A stretch of 64,000 bases of DNA from Pocillopora verrucosa (taxonomy: Eukaryota > Cnidaria > Anthozoa > Scleractinia > Pocilloporidae). Positions 45,101-56,477 of the stretch are shown one piece after another (position 1 is the first letter of the stretch; each line of letters opens with the position of its first letter). Position numbers and translations under genes: made by a program. Under the pieces are notes generated by a model. That model was not told the DNA's origin. It made no database searches and saw only the letters and a list, made by a program, of their open reading frames with translations. The DNA lies in the NCBI RefSeq assembly GCF_036669915.1, contig NC_089315.1, positions 18,165,010 to 18,229,009 on the forward strand, written 5' to 3'.

Positions 45101-47010
45101 ATACTCGGCGGGTACTTCCTGGTAATAGGGATGTGCCGCTGGATGAGGTCGCATTTTTCACGACTGGATTGACTATGTCAATAGAGTTACCAGAATGGGG
45201 TCACACATTTTCGGGATTTTAAAAGTAAATAAATTGCTTTAAGTAGGGATGTGAAAATGGTAAGAAACAAATGCATCAGAATATTTGTATTGTTGTTCCG
45301 CAGGTAAAAGTTTCAAATCCACCAAATTGTTTTTAATGTAGGTGATCTGCATCCTGTTTGACAAATAGATTAATTCGTTTTAGGATGGTCCATACTCTAC
45401 TTTATAAAGTAGACTTATAACCAAAAAGTGACTGAGTTGGGAGCAGGAAAATCACATATGCTCAAAAGTGACTGCGATGGTGTTTATAATTGGCCACGGA
45501 AGAGGTTGAGAGGCCAGCGGTACATACTCGGTAAAAATTGACCAAAGTACCCCCCCCTCTCCCAGGTTCTGGCTTTATTTCAAACCAAGGCCCGCACTCG
45601 TTTTCAAACTTGGCCTCTAAAAGTTGAACTTGGTTCGCGCTAAGCATAAGTACGCGTCAGAGCCAAAGACAAACTGGTAAATTGACCTAAAAAATTCAGC
45701 TCGAGTGACCCGATTTGATATAATTGTCTTTCCCTTTGGTTCCATCGGAGTTGAAACGAAAATGACTTTAGTATGTCATCCGAAGTGTCATCCTCTTGCA
45801 GAATACCATCAGTTTACGACCGGAATGATCGAATCCATACACGTTTTCCGATCGATGGATAGGGTATACCTATATTTCACGCCTGGCGTTGACTAGAAAC
45901 TGGATTGCGTTTTCAATAGAGCTCATATATTGGGGTCACATATTTTCGGGACTTTGGGCTAAAGAAAATTTCTGGTACGTAGGGATTTTAAAATAAGAAG
46001 AAGAATCGCGGTTAAATTCTTGTTACCGTATCACCAAAAGTGACTAAGGTGGGGTCTATAATTGGCCACAGAACAGACTATAATGCGGTAGGGTTCTGAT
46101 AGGTCAGCGGCCCATACGCAACAAAAATTGACTCTATTTTCAAATTCCCCTCCCCCGACCCTAGAACTCATTATCTTAGGCGGCGCATATCTATGTATCC
46201 TATGTGGAGGAGTCGTGGGCTCCTCATGAATTAATTTCTGTCAGTTAGGGGATCACATTTAATAGATGTTCCAGCAGTGGAGCAGCGATGTTTTTTATTG
46301 AAATAAAATTATTTTTCCGCATAATACTGCCTCCCCCTCAACCCGACTTTGTTTCTGCAGTCGTTGTGATCAAAGAGTGTTTACATCAAAGAGGTCGGGA
46401 AGCTTAGTTTAACCCTTAAACTCCCGGAAGTGCTCAACATGTAACTTCTCCCTACAATATTGACACATTATCCAGCAGAAATGTAATAAGAATATTCAAA
46501 CTAATAAAGTAGAAGTTGCTATCTCGATTTAACAGGAAATTCTTGTCACTAATTTACAAGGAAATGTGTAGTAGTTAGTATGTAATGGAAAGGTTGCCTC
46601 GGCTGCTATAAAAATGTCAAGTTTTTTTTTATCCCGGCGAGGTCATGAAACTAGTTGTTAATGAGAAAGTCCAATATTGGAACTGAAATGGAGAGTTCCT
46701 TAAATTTTTATGATAAATTGAACCGTTGTTCATTGAAGTGCAGGTTTTTTTTTTTTTTTATAGCAAAGATTTGAAAAGTTTAAGTGGTAAAGACCAAGTT
46801 CGACATCTAACTAAGATCAGTACGATTTTTAATAACTTTTTCCCATAAGCGGCACCCTTGTCTGTGCCGTAAGGCAAAATCCAAACGCAGGGCCTGTTTG
46901 CGGGATAAACAAACGGCAGTGAGAGCTCTACATCTATTTCACAATGGGTCACCCATCAGAACGCATGCATTTATACAAGCACCGCACTGAGGGTAAATAA
47001 ACACTTTTAA
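42157..47010. other. Spacer between GPCR copies 7 and 8
   Basis: No gene is recognised. It has a complete TA-flanked MITE (43,091-43,587), then a deletion joint near 43,770 (GAGCGTTG|CTTGGAAAATTGG) that skips the stretch holding the LINE in the spacer after copy 2. Block A (about 45,010-45,250) and block B (about 45,720-46,330) follow. Confidence 0.7.
43091..43587. mobile_element. TA-flanked MITE-like element, unit 7
   Basis: 497 bp from CAGTCAAACCTG to CAGGTTGGACTG, the same length as the unit 2 copy, as expected for its duplication partner. Confidence 0.6.
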
Positions 47011-47056
47011 GTGACAGTTGCAGGTGCATGTTAAAACATGCACCTACAGCTGTCAC
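47011..47056. repeat. Upstream hairpin, copy 8
   Basis: A 46-bp near-perfect inverted repeat: GTGACAGTTGCAGGTGCATG on the left, and CATGCACCT and ACAGCTGTCAC on the right. It lies about 230 bp before the start codon. It is intact or nearly so before copies 1, 3, 4, 6, 8 and 9, and half-deleted before 5, 7 and 10. It could be a protein-binding palindrome or a small foldback element. Confidence 0.55.
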
Positions 47057-47174
47057 CTATTACTTTTCAGTGATGACATCATAAAGATCATCATTTTTAA
47101 TAAGAGAAATGTACAAAGAGAAAAAAAACTTCGTCCTCCGCAATTTAATGGGCGATCTCTGTCATCGATAAGAT

Positions 47175-47284
47175 GTCACAGTCAGTGGAGTGCTTGCATT
47201 CGTAATTAGTCAGTGAACAGTAAAGAGGCATAAAACATATGTTGTACCCTGGCTTCTTCATCATTATCTTAGTATCATCTCAAA
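47175..47284 (+). promoter_or_regulatory. Conserved proximal upstream block, copy 8
   Basis: GTCACAGTCAGTGGAG, AACATATGTT at 47,234-47,243 and the GTACCCTGG class. An in-frame TAG precedes the ATG, as in copies 3 and 5. Confidence 0.5.
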
Positions 47285-48358
47285 ATGAACAAAAAGTCTT
47301 CGTCATCTTCTTCTAGTGTCAGCCGACGAAACAGTACAAATGATGCATATGATCGCACACAGGGCGAAAGCATTGCATTGTGCAGCGCTTTAACGCTAAC
47401 ATTTATTTTAGTTGTCGTGGGAAACTTACTCACCATAACTATTTTTGCGAAGAACAAAAATATTCGAAAGAAATATTGGTTTCTAGTTGTTAACATGGCG
47501 TTTGCTGATCTGTTCCTAGGAGCTTTGAGTTTACCAGTATACATTTACGATGTCGGGTATGGATTCCGCCTATGGACCACGTTCGTTGGAAACTTATGGA
47601 CCAACAAGCCTATCTTAATTCCCTACATGATCGTTGACACAGCTTTCTCGCAGGCCTCTCTTGTTTCTGCAGTGTTCATAACGTGTGAAAGATTTTACGC
47701 CATACGTTGGCCGTTTAAGCATCGTACATTATCGACACAAGCATACCGCATTGCTATATTTTCAGTGTAGGCACTAGCTCTCCTTATTTCTGCAATGTGG
47801 ACCGGTTCAAACCTATTATTTTCTTACAAGTACACTATGTTTTTTTGGGTACCATACACTTTGATTCTAGTTTTAATCACATGTGGCTGTAACATTGGTA
47901 TTTGGCAAAAGTTTCAAACTGAAAGAGTCGCCGCTTCACATCAAGAAAGCCGAGACTTACAAAACAAGCGCTTAACAAAGACTTTGTTAATTGTATCTGG
48001 CCTTACTTTACTCGCTTGGCTGCCGCTAGTTTTGTTAAACTTACTAATGTATGTTTGGTTTTTCCATGTACCAAGACGATTTTATCATGCAGTAAACCTT
48101 TTCAACTACTTGAACTCTTTTGTCCATCCAATTTTTTACGCATTAAGAATTGCTGAGTTTCGACGAGCACTGGCTTTATGTTGTACAGGAAGACATGTAC
48201 AAGCAGCTGTAAACACAAAGTTTTCTAAAACAAGGAAAGAGAGGCACAGAAGGACCGCTGAGTTTAGTCGTGAACTGGCTTTCGAACAGGATGTTATATA
48301 TATTGAGTTTAGTCGTGAACTGGCTTTCGAACAGAATGTTCTGGATACTAAACTGTAA
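47285..48358 (+). pseudogene. Class A GPCR, array copy 8, nonsense codon in TM4
   Basis: One open frame of 357 codons is broken only by TAG at 47,768-47,770. It replaces the TM4 tryptophan codon (W4.50, TGG in every other copy that has TM4), so translation would stop after 161 residues. Downstream the frame continues intact through TM5-TM7 and two tail repeats. TM7 reads VHPIFY rather than VNPIFY, a substitution at N7.49 shared only with copy 10. The N-terminus MNKKSS and the two-unit tail mark it as partner of copy 3, whose own tail is frameshifted by a separate event. Confidence 0.9.
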
Positions 48359-51300
48359 ATACAAAATTCAAACACTAGCTGGAACTCGATTAAAATGAAA
48401 TAGGTAGAACACGAGCTGAATATTTTAATGTCAGGAAGTCGAAGTTAAAAACCTAGTAATGCCTCTCAAATGATGGAAATGACAACAGTAGTGTTAAGTA
48501 AAAATTGTTCAAATAAATGAGACTTATAATTAGGCACTATTCGTGTACATTTAAGTCGGCAATACATGACAGGATAAGAACTGTGTCTTAGTTGACAACT
48601 TCCAGAGTCATTACCGGTCAGGTGTATTTTCTAAAGTAACCAGAACTTCAGAAACAGCAAAAAAGGAAGAAAAATAACTCTTTGAATCGCAGAAAAGCGC
48701 AGAATATAATTATGATATTAGGTTGTAGATTTATTCCATTTTAGGGAAACAGCTTCGTCAGATCTCATGACATGGAGCCCTCTGCTTTACTGTTTTATTT
48801 TTCATTGCGTTTTATAGTTGTTTGTTTTCTGTCTTTTTCATTGTTGATTCACCTCAGTAAAAATTGACGGGAAGGCTGGCTCTTTGCCCGATGGTAGTAA
48901 ACAAGAGAATAGTTTGCCAGTTTCTCCCATTGATTGCTGACTCACACGGAGAAATGCTTGCTCAGTTACACATAATACTGAGTGAGGACTTTCTATTTCT
49001 CGTTAAATATACTAGACAAGGAAGAAAAGTAATATAAAAAATTTTAATTTGCATGATAAAGAATTTTGTAAAGATAAAGAGTTCGAACAGATGTACCAAA
49101 GGTGTGTGCACAAAGACACCTTATGGTATAGGGTACGATCACAAAAGAAACAGTTCAAAATATAAACTATGAGATAAGTATACGATTACCATAACATTAG
49201 TATACGATCATGTGGTAAAAACAAAAAAGTGACACACGAGGCACAGGCGAGGATGTCATTAATCATGTTCTTACCACATTTTGACATCTTCTGTAATCTA
49301 TTACTGTAGAGATCCATGGCAACGTGGAATATATTTGTCGTATATGACTAAAATATATACTTCCTCTAGTCTGACAATACATTATAACGAAGAACCAATC
49401 AAGATGCATGTATCATTCATTTTATAGCTTCGATATTCATATGCAGTCGTCAAAATTTGGAGTGGAAAAAGTAATTCCTACTTATCGTTACATTGAAATG
49501 TAAATCTCACCATTTCAAGGACTCACGCTGACATATTTGCATTAAGTATGGGAAGTGAAGCGATAAAATCTCCTAAGCAGGATGGGGAATTGACCTAGCT
49601 AGAATAGAGAGATGTTGGTTATAAACAAGAAGACATCAATTTTTTGAACGTGTGTGAGAAAAAAAAGTTATTACGGTCAGGTATTTATGTTTGTGGTTTT
49701 TAGGAAACTTTTCATAAATTAAATGAATATGGAGGGACAGATGTTCCAAGCTTTTCAAGCCAAGACAGTTTCTACTCTCTACCCGTTACCCTAAATAGCA
49801 CGAATATATCAATAGCTTTCTGACGGATGAAACTGTCAGCAAGTTAGAGATGAATTGGAGACCGTCAAGAAACGCAGTTGGTAATACAGTCAAACCTGTA
49901 TTTAACGGGGAATGGCGGATTGACCACTTAAATCAGGTTGACCGCTTAAATACAGGCTCCACAGAATAGAGATGTTATAAAAAAAAAAAACGCCATTTTA
50001 TGTCATAAGTGACAACCAAGAGAATATTCTTTTGCTGACCACTTCATGTAAAAATTTTAACAACATTGATTTCGGGGGAAATAAATGGATGAAATTTTGC
50101 TTGAAAGAGAAATCTTCGCTTAGTTTGAGCTGTACGGTTCCGCTCTCAGTGACCGTTCAATACAAGTGAAAAATAATACAAACAAGCCGCAAGGACTCAG
50201 TGAAGGGTGAGCACGACCGCTTAATAGAGGTGACGCTTAATAAAGTTGAGAAATTACAGTAGTAAAGGGCAACAAATTTCGGGACTTTGAAAACCGACCG
50301 TTAGATACGGTTGAAGAATCATCAACCGAGGGAGGATTTTAACGACCTGAAGACGCTAAAAAAGGGAAAAATAACACAGCACTTCAGTGCAATGCAATTG
50401 AGATTTTTTGGCAAAGATGCGCTTAATATTTGATTGTAGAGCGTTGATTTTCTTCCCAGAATTTCCGCAGCATCGAGTATTTTTATATTGCGCCTACATC
50501 TGTTGACTCACGCAACGGATATCGCTGAGAATGAGAGACTCCTGACTTAGGTCGGTCTTCTGTGTCATAAAGATGGCAACCAATGGCCAACTTAACTTCG
50601 TAGAAACTCTCACCGATAGGTGAGTTTTTGGGTAAAGGGGTCGGTTTCAGTTTCTAAAGAAACTATGGTTCCGGGAGGGGGGGGAGGAATTACATGATAA
50701 TTTGGTTTTAGCAACTGAGTTGATCATGTGAATTGGCCACCATAGAGAATTTGTAAAGCTGACGTTCCGAACGTAACGTCAGCTGTTGTTCAGAGCGAAA
50801 TGAGTTTAGTAGTAGGCACGCAAGTGGGGAAATTTTCAGACTTTCCGGTCAGAGATACAGGCATATGAGGAAATGGAACCGCTTCACAGCGCTCTATGAC
50901 CTTATGACCTTTTGATTCTTTCTGATGCTCGCTGGTTCTCCTGTGATAGAGGACATTCCTCACAACTGAACTATGAATGGTTTATATTGACAGATATTCT
51001 GAATACTCCTACGTTTGCTCTTTGTACGTAAATATGTTGTTTTTCGTATTTCACATTTACCCCTGAACACCAGTCTTTTCAATGATGGAGGGTGGAGAAT
51101 TTTGAGAAGGATCACATGGTTTTATCGGGCAGTGGAGGGGGGTCAGACGTCAGCAACAAAGTTATAAGGGGGAGGGGGGACTACAGAAAGTAATTAATTT
51201 TCCATTTCATTATTCGTTTCCCGTTGTTTCTTTCATTTTTAACTGTAATGATTAAAGGTTCCGAATGAATAGCAGCGGATCTGTTTGTAAAGCTTGAACG

Positions 51301-54300
51301 CTGAAGTTGGACAACGTAAATGGATTGCTCTCGACTTTTGGGATAGTCAATGTAAATTCAACATCAACCAGTAATCGAATATAATGCACAACTCACGTCA
51401 CTGCGTGACCTCATATCCTCTCCAAAAGGACACTGTCACTCAATCAATGATTGCATATAAACAACTAGTATACATATTTTCTTATTTCTCTTACCAACCA
51501 ATTTACTTCGAACATCTTAATTAAAAAGAGCAATATGACATTACATATTTACTGGATCTTTTACCAAAATAAATGGACGTGATTTGCATAGTTCATTTAA
51601 GCGACAATAGTGCAGTAAAACCAGACTAATATCTTCGACACACACACTCAAGAATTTAATATTTATTTATTAGCTGTTCGGCACTTGGGAGATATATTCC
51701 GACAAACAAAATACAAACAAGGATTACGGTTACACATTTCATTAGATTTCATCTGTTTTATTACTTTAATCACAGACAAATACGATCGGGAAAGGGATTA
51801 TGTTGATAGAAACATCTGCCATTATTTTACCGTAAACGTTTTTCTTAAAACTTACCTTTTATAAATGTAAATATTTTGTAAATTTCTGATGTCGTCCGTT
51901 TTTAAAGTGGTTCTTTGAAATGTGGAAGCTGCACTCATATTTTGCAAATATTTGAGTCTGTGTCGTGCACACTTGAAGAGGAAATAAACAGAATTAACAT
52001 TGCTCAAATTTGGACAATTTCATGTCCAATTTAAACTTAAATGACTTTGATAACCACTTGAATCAAACGGAAATCATGATTTTATGACACAGGACCGACT
52101 TTAAGTGAGAGGTTACAGAATTTGTTTGGAAGATGTTATTTTTCAAATTTCAATGTCTCTTTTTACGACTGAACTCAAAAGTTGGATGAGTTAGCCTCTG
52201 CAGGGACTTTGGATGTGCGATGCGTCATGATCTTCCAGCTGGAAAAAAAAAATACTCGTTGGGTAGTTCTTGGTAATGGGGATGTGCCGCTGGATGAGAT
52301 CGCATTTTTTACGACTGGATTGACTATATTAATAGCGTTTCTAGAAAGATGTTGCACATTTTCGGGATTTTAAGGGTAGGAAAATTGGGTTAAGTTGGGA
52401 TGTGAAAATAGTTAGAACCAAATGCACCAGGATATTTGTATTGTTGTTCCGCAGGTAAAAGACTGAAATGCACCGAAATGTTTTTAATGTAGGTGAAAAC
52501 TCAAGTGATCTGCGTCCTGTTAAACAAATGGATCAATTCATTATAGGATGATCTACTTAAAAGGCTTTATGAAGTAGATGCATAACCAGAAAGTGAGTAA
52601 GTTGGGATCAGGAATATCACATATGCTCAAAAGTGACTGCGATGGTGTTTATAATTGGCCACGGAAGAGGTTGAAAGGCCAGCGGTACATACTCGGTAAA
52701 AATTGATCAAAGTACCCCCCCTCTCCCAGGTTCTGGCTTTATTTCAAACCAAGACCCACACTCGTTTTCAAACTTGGCCTCTAAAAGTTGAACTTGGTTC
52801 GCGCTAAGCATAAGTACGCGTCAGAGCCAAAGACAAACTGGTAAAAAATTCAGCTCGAGTGACACGATTTGATATTATTGTCTCTCCCTTTGGTTCCATC
52901 GGAGTTCGAACGAAAATGACTTTAGTATGTCTTCCTATATGTCATTCTCTTGCAGACTACCATCAATTTACGACCAGAATGATCAAATCCATACACGTTT
53001 TCCGATCTATGGAGAGAGTATACCTATTTTCACGCCTGGAGTTGACTATAAACTGGATTGCGTTTTCAATAGAGTTCATATATTTGGGTCACATATTTTC
53101 GGGACTTTGGGGTGAAGAAAATTTCTGGTAAGTAAGGATTCAAAAATAATAAGAAGAATCGCGGTTAAATTCTTGTTACCGTATCACCAAAAGTGACTAA
53201 GATAGGGTCTATAATTGGCTACAGAATAGACTTTAATGCGGTAGGGGTTCTGATAGGTCAGCGGCCCATACGCAACAAATATTGAGCCTATTTTCAGGTT
53301 CCTCTCCCCCCGACCCTAGAACTCATTATCTTAGGCGGTGCATATCTATGTATCCTATGTGGAGGAGTCATGGGCTCCTCATGAATTAATTTCTGTCAGA
53401 CTAGGGGATCCCATTTAACAGCAGTGGAGCAGCGATGTTCTTATTGTAATAAATTTCTTTTTCCGCATAATACTACCTCCCACCTCGCCCCGACTTTGTT
53501 TCCGCAGTCGTTGTGGGTCCTTTAGTCGACGGTAAATATGACAACAGAATTATATATTAAAATAGAAATAAAAATACTAAATCTGTATTGTTTCACTTAT
53601 CAAGAGTAGTCTATACTAAAATAACCGGAGCAGAATAGAATTGTAAAAATGGAGAGTTACATATAAAGATGGTAATGGACAACAAGAGGATATAGAAGAC
53701 TTTATATTCTCTTGTGCATGGATTTATGTTACAGAGATTTTAGACACAAGAAGGGCATTGACCATCATAAACCGACCTTTTCGGGCTCACCATGCTTCAC
53801 TTTGCATAATCGAAGAATGTTTAAATTAAAGAGATCGGGAAACTTAGCTTAACCCAATATTCAGACATTATCCAGCAGAAATGTAAAGAGAATATTGAAA
53901 CTTATCAGGCAGAGGTTGCTATCTTGATCTAATAGCAAATTATTGTAACTAATTTACATGGAAATGTGTAGTAGTTAGAAGGGAGAATTAGCAATCAGAT
54001 CTTAGGAGTTAGGAGTTAAAGTGTTAAAGGAATACCCACTCGTTCAGAACGCGGGTTATACAGCTTACCAGGTTGCCTTGGCTGCTATAAAAATGTCAAG
54101 TTTTTTTTCTTTTATCCCAGCTAGGTCATCAAAACTATTTTTTTATGAGAAAGACCAATATTGGAACTGAAATGGAGAGTTTCTTCAATTTTTATGATTA
54201 ATAATATACATGAAAAAATTACTCCGTTCTGATTGGTTAAGATAAATGCAGTTTTCAGGTAACTCAGTGCAGAAGAGTGTTAATTTAGTGTAGAAGAGGG

Positions 54301-54429
54301 TGAATTCAGTGCAAAGAAAGTAACAAATCAAACATTCTGATCGGTCAATAATCAAAGAAACTCACAGGTAGCCAATCAAATGCGAGCTTTGGATGTCCCA
54401 ACAAAATTTGAAAATTTGCGAGCGAAACA

Positions 54430-54610
54430 ATGGCCGGCGTTTCAACTAGGGTTTCTTTCGCCGCCGCAGCTGAAAAACCGCTCAAACAACGAAAAATGCT
54501 TTTTGGTTGTCGGTTTGGAAAAGGTCGAAAAAAACGAAAATTACGAGCCGACCCAGCTTAACACTTTGCTCGAGCGATCCAACGCCGAAATTAAAAACAA
54601 ACATGGTTAA
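54430..54610 (+). pseudogene. Degraded Crypton-like N-terminal remnant, shortened
   Basis: Opens MAGVSTRVSF, which is closer to the typical MAGVSRF-like start than the copies at 1228 and 35,754. It has lost about 40 bp of the middle, then ends in LNTLLERSNAEIKNKHG in another frame. The corresponding part of the spacer before copy 4 lacks it. Confidence 0.35.
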
Positions 54611-54744
54611 ACCTTGGCCTTAAAGATGTGAAGATATCATGGCATATTATTGTTTTGATCGTACGCGATTGTTTTGACCGAACGCACGGTTTGAATAAAT
54701 TATTTTTGCACTTAATGCGCGCGCTTTGCTTATGCTTAATTAAT

Positions 54745-55062
54745 ATATAAATCTAGCCAAGCCTAAAAGCGAAGCTCGCATTTTTTTCCCGCACGTCCCA
54801 AGGGCACAACGCCTTGCCCCGGCCAGGACTAGAACCCGGGTCGTCGGACTCGGAGCCCAGTGCACTGACCACTGGACTACTGGACAAAGCTGAGGCGTTG
54901 GCTTGCCCGCGGTACAGTTGACCACGCATGTTAAAAGTAGCACCTTGTACGGTGGGTCGTACGGTCGCACGGTCGTAAATCCAAATTTTTTCGGCTTGAT
55001 GGGCTACTACTACCATTTTGTATAATTATGGGGCTACGCTCTGCGAGCTCCGCTATGATAAG
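54745..55062 (-). mobile_element. tRNA-like SINE
   Basis: On the minus strand it starts near ATAGCGGAGCTCGCAGAGCG, passes through CAGTGGTCAGTGCACTGG (A-box-like) and GGTTCTAGTCC (B box, 54,826-54,836) and ends in an A-run followed by GCGAGCTTCGC. Sequence between the two boxes resembles a tRNA D-to-T region but does not fold as a complete tRNA by eye. Truncated relatives lie at about 10,290-10,450, 24,700, 30,100-30,280 and 58,405-58,590. Confidence 0.6.
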
Positions 55063-55096
55063 CCATCTCGTATTTTTCCATGTATATTATTAACAC

Positions 55097-55237
55097 GTAA
55101 TCACATGATTTTTCTCGTGCAATTTGGAATAAACAAGCACTTGTTAATTTTTTTTGAAAGACCGCAATTTTGTTAGTCTTTAAAAAAAATTACTCCTGCT
55201 TATTTATTCCAAATTGAACTCGAAATCGTGTGATTAC
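55097..55237. repeat. Foldback (MITE-like) element
   Basis: Twin of 24,958-25,098, with the same nested central inverted repeat. Confidence 0.55.
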
Positions 55238-55710
55238 CTATACAAATTGAACCGTTGCTCAGTGAAGTGCAGGTTTTGTTTTGTTTTGTTTTTTTTAACA
55301 AAGATTTGAAAAGTTTAAATGGCAAAGACCGAGGATGATATCTAACTGAGATCAGCACGGTTTTTAATAACTTTTTTCCATAAGCGGCACCCTTGTCTGT
55401 GCCTTGAGTCGAAATCGAAACACAAAGGCCTGCTTGCGGGATAAACCAACGACGGTGAGAGCTCTACATCTATTTAACAATGGCTCACCTATCAGAACGC
55501 GTGCATTTATACAAACACCGCTGAGGGAAAATGAACACTTTTAAGTGACAACTGCAGGTGCCTGTCGAAACATGCACCTACTGCTGTCACATATTACTTT
55601 TCAGTAATAACGGTCATAAAGATCACCATTTTTATGAAGAGAAATTTACAAAGAGAGAAAAAAACTTCATCCTCCGCAATTTAATGGGCGATATCTGTCA
55701 TCAATAAGGT

Positions 55711-55820
55711 GTCACAGTCAGTGGAGTGCTTGCATCCGTAATTGGTCAGTGAACAGTGCAGAGGAACACAACATATGTTGCAACCAGGCTTCTTCATCTT
55801 TGTCTCAGTATCATCTCAAA
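55711..55820 (+). promoter_or_regulatory. Conserved proximal upstream block, copy 9
   Basis: GTCACAGTCAGTGGAG, ATTGGTCA, CAACATATGTTG at 55,769-55,780 and the CAACCAGG class. This is the uninterrupted version of the site into which the Penelope-like element inserted before copy 4. Confidence 0.5.
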
Positions 55821-56477
55821 ATGAACAATACGTCTTCGTCATCTTCTGCTAGTGTCAGCCGACGAAACGACACAAATGATGCATATGATGGTACTCAGGG
55901 GGAAGGCATTGCATTGTGCAGCGCTTTAACGCTAACATTTATTCTAGTTGTCGTGGGAAACTTACTCGCCATAGTTATTTTTGCGAAGAACAAAAATGTT
56001 CGCAAGAAATATTTGTTACTAGTTGTCAACATGGCGTTTGCTGATCTGTTCCTAGGAGCTTTGAGTTTACCAGTATACACTTATGATGTCGGTTATGGAT
56101 TCCGCCTATGGACCACGTTCGTTGGAAACTTATGGACCAACAAGCCTATCTTAATTTACTACTTCATCGTTGACACATGGTTTTTCCATGTACCAAAACG
56201 ATTTTATGATATGGTAAACCTTTTCAACTACTTGAACTCTTTTGTCAATCCAATTTTTTACGCATTAAGAATTGCTGAGTTTCGACGAGCACTGGCTTTA
56301 TGTTGTACAGGAAGACATTTGCAAGCAGCTGTAAACACAAAGCTTTCTAAAAGAAGGAAAGAGAGGCACGGAACGACTGAGTTTAGTCGTGAACTGGCTT
56401 TTGAACAAGATGTTATGGATATTGAGATTAGTCATAAAGTGGCTTTTGAACAGAATGTTATGGATACCAAAATGTAA
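55821..56477 (+). pseudogene. Class A GPCR, array copy 9, TM3-TM6 deleted, frame open
   Basis: 218 residues from the conserved ATG (MNNTSS). It has the same IVDT-WFFHVPKRF junction as copy 4, so the 414-bp in-frame deletion happened before the large duplication. Unlike copy 4, the tail is in frame and has two repeat units (EFSRELAFEQDVMDI and EISHKVAFEQNVMDT). TM1, TM2, a stub of TM3 and TM7 with NPIFY remain. The frame has stayed open despite the loss, so a truncated membrane protein could be made, but it cannot be a conventional receptor. Its status as pseudogene or novel short protein is open. Confidence 0.8.

Larger units (their letters stand above)
48359..55710. other. Spacer between GPCR copies 8 and 9
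   Basis: No gene is recognised. It is collinear with the spacer after copy 3: two-unit VNTR (about 49,170-49,206), hairpin (49,208-49,276), a MITE with left end at 49,887 and right end deleted (near 50,308), block A (about 52,160-52,400), block B (about 52,860-53,500), Crypton-like remnant (54,430), full SINE (54,745) and foldback (55,097). About 100 bp near 49,757 are missing relative to the copy 3 side. Confidence 0.7.

Noticed and set aside
54826..54872. tRNA gene on the minus strand
   Set aside because: Has B-box-like and A-box-like sequences but no complete cloverleaf by eye and is part of a larger repeated element, so called a SINE.
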